The notes beneath the pieces were generated by a model. It worked only from the letters and a program-made list of their open reading frames with translations. It ran no database searches and was not told the origin of the DNA. A program made the translations under genes and the position numbers. A stretch of DNA of 5,511 nt, from assembly GCA_003486385.1 (NCBI GenBank), contig DNFT01000047.1, positions 1 through 5,511 on the forward strand, given 5' to 3'. Every line of letters starts with the position of its first letter. The stretch's first letter is position 1. This DNA is from Eubacterium sp. (GTDB lineage Bacteria; Bacillota; Clostridia; Lachnospirales; Lachnospiraceae). Positions 4,089-5,511 of this stretch are shown one piece after another.

Positions 4089-5249
4089 TTATGGCTGCAA
4101 TGCTGCAAGCTTCTGTGCCAGTGCATCAAGCTCAGATATATTTTCCTCACTTACGGAGGATGTTATCTTTACAATGTCCTCAATAACATTAAGCTCCTTG
4201 CTCTTTTCAAGCATCCCTGCCATAACCTTCGCTGCCATAGGTGCCCATGAACCATTCTCAATGTAAGCCACTGTACGTTTCTGATAGTTACGCTCTGTCA
4301 GATGCTCAATAAAGAATCTCATACATGGGAATACATCACCATTGTAAGTCGGAGATGCCAGCACCAGCTTGGAATACTCAAATGCAGCTGACACCGCCTC
4401 CGCCATATCATCGCGTGCAAGATCATATATCTCAACCTCTGTCCCTTTTTCCTTAAGCCTGTCTGCCAAAAGCTGTACAGCCTCCTTCGTATTGCCGTAA
4501 ATGGAAGCGTATGCAATGACAACTCCATCTTTCTGAGGTCTGTAGGATGACCACGTATCATATAAGCTGATATAATGTGCCAGATTATCCCTGAGTACCG
4601 GTCCGTGAAGCGGACAAATCATCTTGATATCCAGTGTTGCTGCTGCATTAAGTAACATATGCACCTGTGCACCATACTTGCCAACAATTCCAATATAATA
4701 ACGTCTTGCCTCGTCATCCCAGACCCCGTCCGTGTCAAGTGCCCCGAACTTTCCAAAGCCATCTGCTGAGAACAAAACCTTATCAGCACTGTCATATGTA
4801 ACCATAACCTCAGGCCAGTGTACCATAGGTGCAAATACAAATGTCAGAACATGGTGCCCTAACTCAATGGTATCTTTATTCTTCACCTCAAGCCTGTTAT
4901 CAAAGCTTACATTCCTGAAAAAATTTCCCATCATTACAAAAGTCTTGGCATTTCCGACTATTGTGGTGTCCGGGTATGCCTCAAGAAATTTCTTGATGCT
5001 TGCCGAATGGTCAGGCTCCATATGCTGTACAACAAGATAATCCGGTTTTCTGCTTCCAAGAGCGGTCTTCACATTGGCAAGCCACTCATCAACAAAGCCT
5101 ATGTCAACTGTATCCATAATTGCTATCTTATCATCCATAATAATATATGAGTTGTAGGATATTCCATTCGGAACTCTGTACTGTCCCTCAAACAAATCTA
5201 CATTGTGATCATTCACACCAATATATATAATTTCGTCTGTTACTCTCAT
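4089..5249 (-). CDS. fprA: Flavodiiron protein, FprA type (O2/NO reductase)
   Basis: A complete 386-residue cytoplasmic flavodiiron protein, which reduces O2 to water or NO to N2O with electrons usually delivered by rubredoxin, protecting anaerobes. The N-terminal metallo-beta-lactamase-like half (about 1-240) holds all diiron ligands: H76, E78 and D80 with H81 in QHMEPDHS, then H144 (MVHWPE), D163 (SADGFGKFG) and H215 (CPLHGP). The C-terminal flavodoxin half (about 243-383) shows FMN loops YASIYGNT (247-254), ASPTYNGD (298-305) and ENGSWAP (331-337). The last form is the one I associate with clostridial FprA. There is no fused rubredoxin or flavin reductase domain, so the electron donor must be encoded elsewhere. 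GGAGG sits seven bases before ATG. A TTGCAA-17-TATATT promoter precedes it and a hairpin terminator follows, so it is probably a single-gene unit. Preference for O2 or NO cannot be told from sequence. Confidence 0.96.
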   Translation of the reverse strand: MRVTDEIIYIGVNDHNVDLFEGQYRVPNGISYNSYIIMDDKIAIMDTVDIGFVDEWLANVKTALGSRKPDYLVVQHMEPDHSASIKKFLEAYPDTTIVGNAKTFVMMGNFFRNVSFDNRLEVKNKDTIELGHHVLTFVFAPMVHWPEVMVTYDSADKVLFSADGFGKFGALDTDGVWDDEARRYYIGIVGKYGAQVHMLLNAAATLDIKMICPLHGPVLRDNLAHYISLYDTWSSYRPQKDGVVIAYASIYGNTKEAVQLLADRLKEKGTEVEIYDLARDDMAEAVSAAFEYSKLVLASPTYNGDVFPCMRFFIEHLTERNYQKRTVAYIENGSWAPMAAKVMAGMLEKSKELNVIEDIVKITSSVSEENISELDALAQKLAALQP

Positions 5250-5309
5250 AGTGTATCCTCCATGGCAATATTGAAAATTACGTTTAGAATTAATCTGTTC
5301 TCATTAACA

Positions 5310-5338
5310 AATATACCATAACACTTTGTCCGTTGCAA
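5310..5338 (-). promoter_or_regulatory. Sigma-A promoter of the flavodiiron gene
   Basis: On the minus strand TTGCAA (5338-5333) and TATATT (5315-5310) are separated by exactly 17 bases. The transcript would start near 5303, with a leader of about 54 bases. A loose inverted pair TTAAT/ATTAA lies near the start point, but I recognise no PerR, Rex or NO-regulator site. Confidence 0.72.
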
Positions 5339-5376
5339 ACAGATTCTTCCTACTCTCAACGTGATGAAAGACTCAA

Positions 5377-5511
5377 TCAACATAACTTCATCTCATAAAC
5401 CCTGTCGCAGTTTACAAGGAGTTCACTGTCATGTGTTATCATAATAATAATCTTATCCTTATATAGCTGCTTTACAAGCTTCATCGCTTCAATCTGGTTT
5501 ACATCATCCAA
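5377..5511 (-). CDS. ABC transporter ATP-binding domain, C-terminal end (partial)
   Basis: The last 44 codons of a gene that enters from the right edge; there is no start in the window. The reading LDDVNQIEAMKLVKQL begins at the D-loop just after the Walker B strand. KDKIIIIMITHDSELLVNCDR then gives the last core strand and the switch histidine (ITHD, residue 28 of the fragment), and the protein ends shortly after in VYEMKLC. This is the normal end of an ABC ATPase domain. Whether it belongs to an exporter with a fused membrane domain or to a separate ATPase subunit cannot be seen, because Walker A and the signature motif are outside. No good terminator follows before the flavodiiron promoter about 40 bases downstream, so some read-through is possible. 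Confidence 0.85.
   Translation of the reverse strand: MDDVNQIEAMKLVKQLYKDKIIIMITHDSELLVNCDRVYEMKLC

Noticed and set aside
4319..4840. Two minus-strand frames of 73 and 80 codons inside the flavodiiron gene
   Set aside because: They are out of frame with a complete, motif-bearing protein and have no ribosome sites.
4732..5040. Plus-strand frame of 102 codons
   Set aside because: Antisense shadow of the flavodiiron gene.
5341..5400. Terminator after the ABC ATPase fragment
   Set aside because: Only a six-pair AT-rich stem (GATGAA/TTCATC) without a T-run; too weak to call.
1..5511. CRISPR array, tRNA, rRNA or transposase gene
   Set aside because: No regularly spaced direct repeats, no cloverleaf and no transposase motifs were seen on either strand.

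Overview
All recognisable genes in this window lie on the minus strand. The window looks like chromosomal DNA of an anaerobic Clostridia member, most likely a Lachnospiraceae. Pointers to this are the AT-rich intergenic DNA, the strong GGAGG-type ribosome sites, the clostridial-type flavodiiron protein, the YwmB-family protein and the GGGACAGG palindromic repeats. The genus is inferred; nothing in the sequence fixes it.

Layout from right to left, which is the direction of transcription: the last 44 residues of an ABC-transporter ATPase domain (5511-5377); a complete flavodiiron protein of the FprA type (5249-4089) with its own promoter and a hairpin terminator; a YwmB-family secreted or membrane-anchored protein (3812-3006); a possible 41-residue single-span membrane peptide (2845-2720) whose C-terminus is encoded by a palindromic repeat; a strong hairpin terminator (2696-2655); a GGDEF-domain protein (2502-1849) with a C-terminal segment resembling a ribbon-helix-helix DNA-binding domain; a small membrane-anchored protein of unknown function (1661-1230); and the first 322 residues of an ABC exporter (967-1), cut by the window edge before its ATPase domain.

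The genes look like a series of short, separately controlled units. Clear sigma-A type promoters precede the flavodiiron, GGDEF, small anchored-protein and ABC-exporter genes, and terminators follow at least three units. I see no single pathway joining them. Flavodiiron proteins detoxify O2 or NO, GGDEF proteins act in c-di-GMP signalling, and the two ABC fragments are transport proteins.

The most interesting spot is the GGDEF gene. It appears to fuse a nucleotide-signalling domain to a DNA-binding domain. Its promoter has a perfect TTGACA box in the nine-base loop of a 17-bp inverted repeat, which is a plausible operator. Gene and promoter are bracketed by two related GGGACAGG palindromes, one overlapping the gene's own stop codon and forming its terminator. 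No tRNA, rRNA, CRISPR array or transposase gene was seen, and no gene-free stretch exceeds 300 bases.
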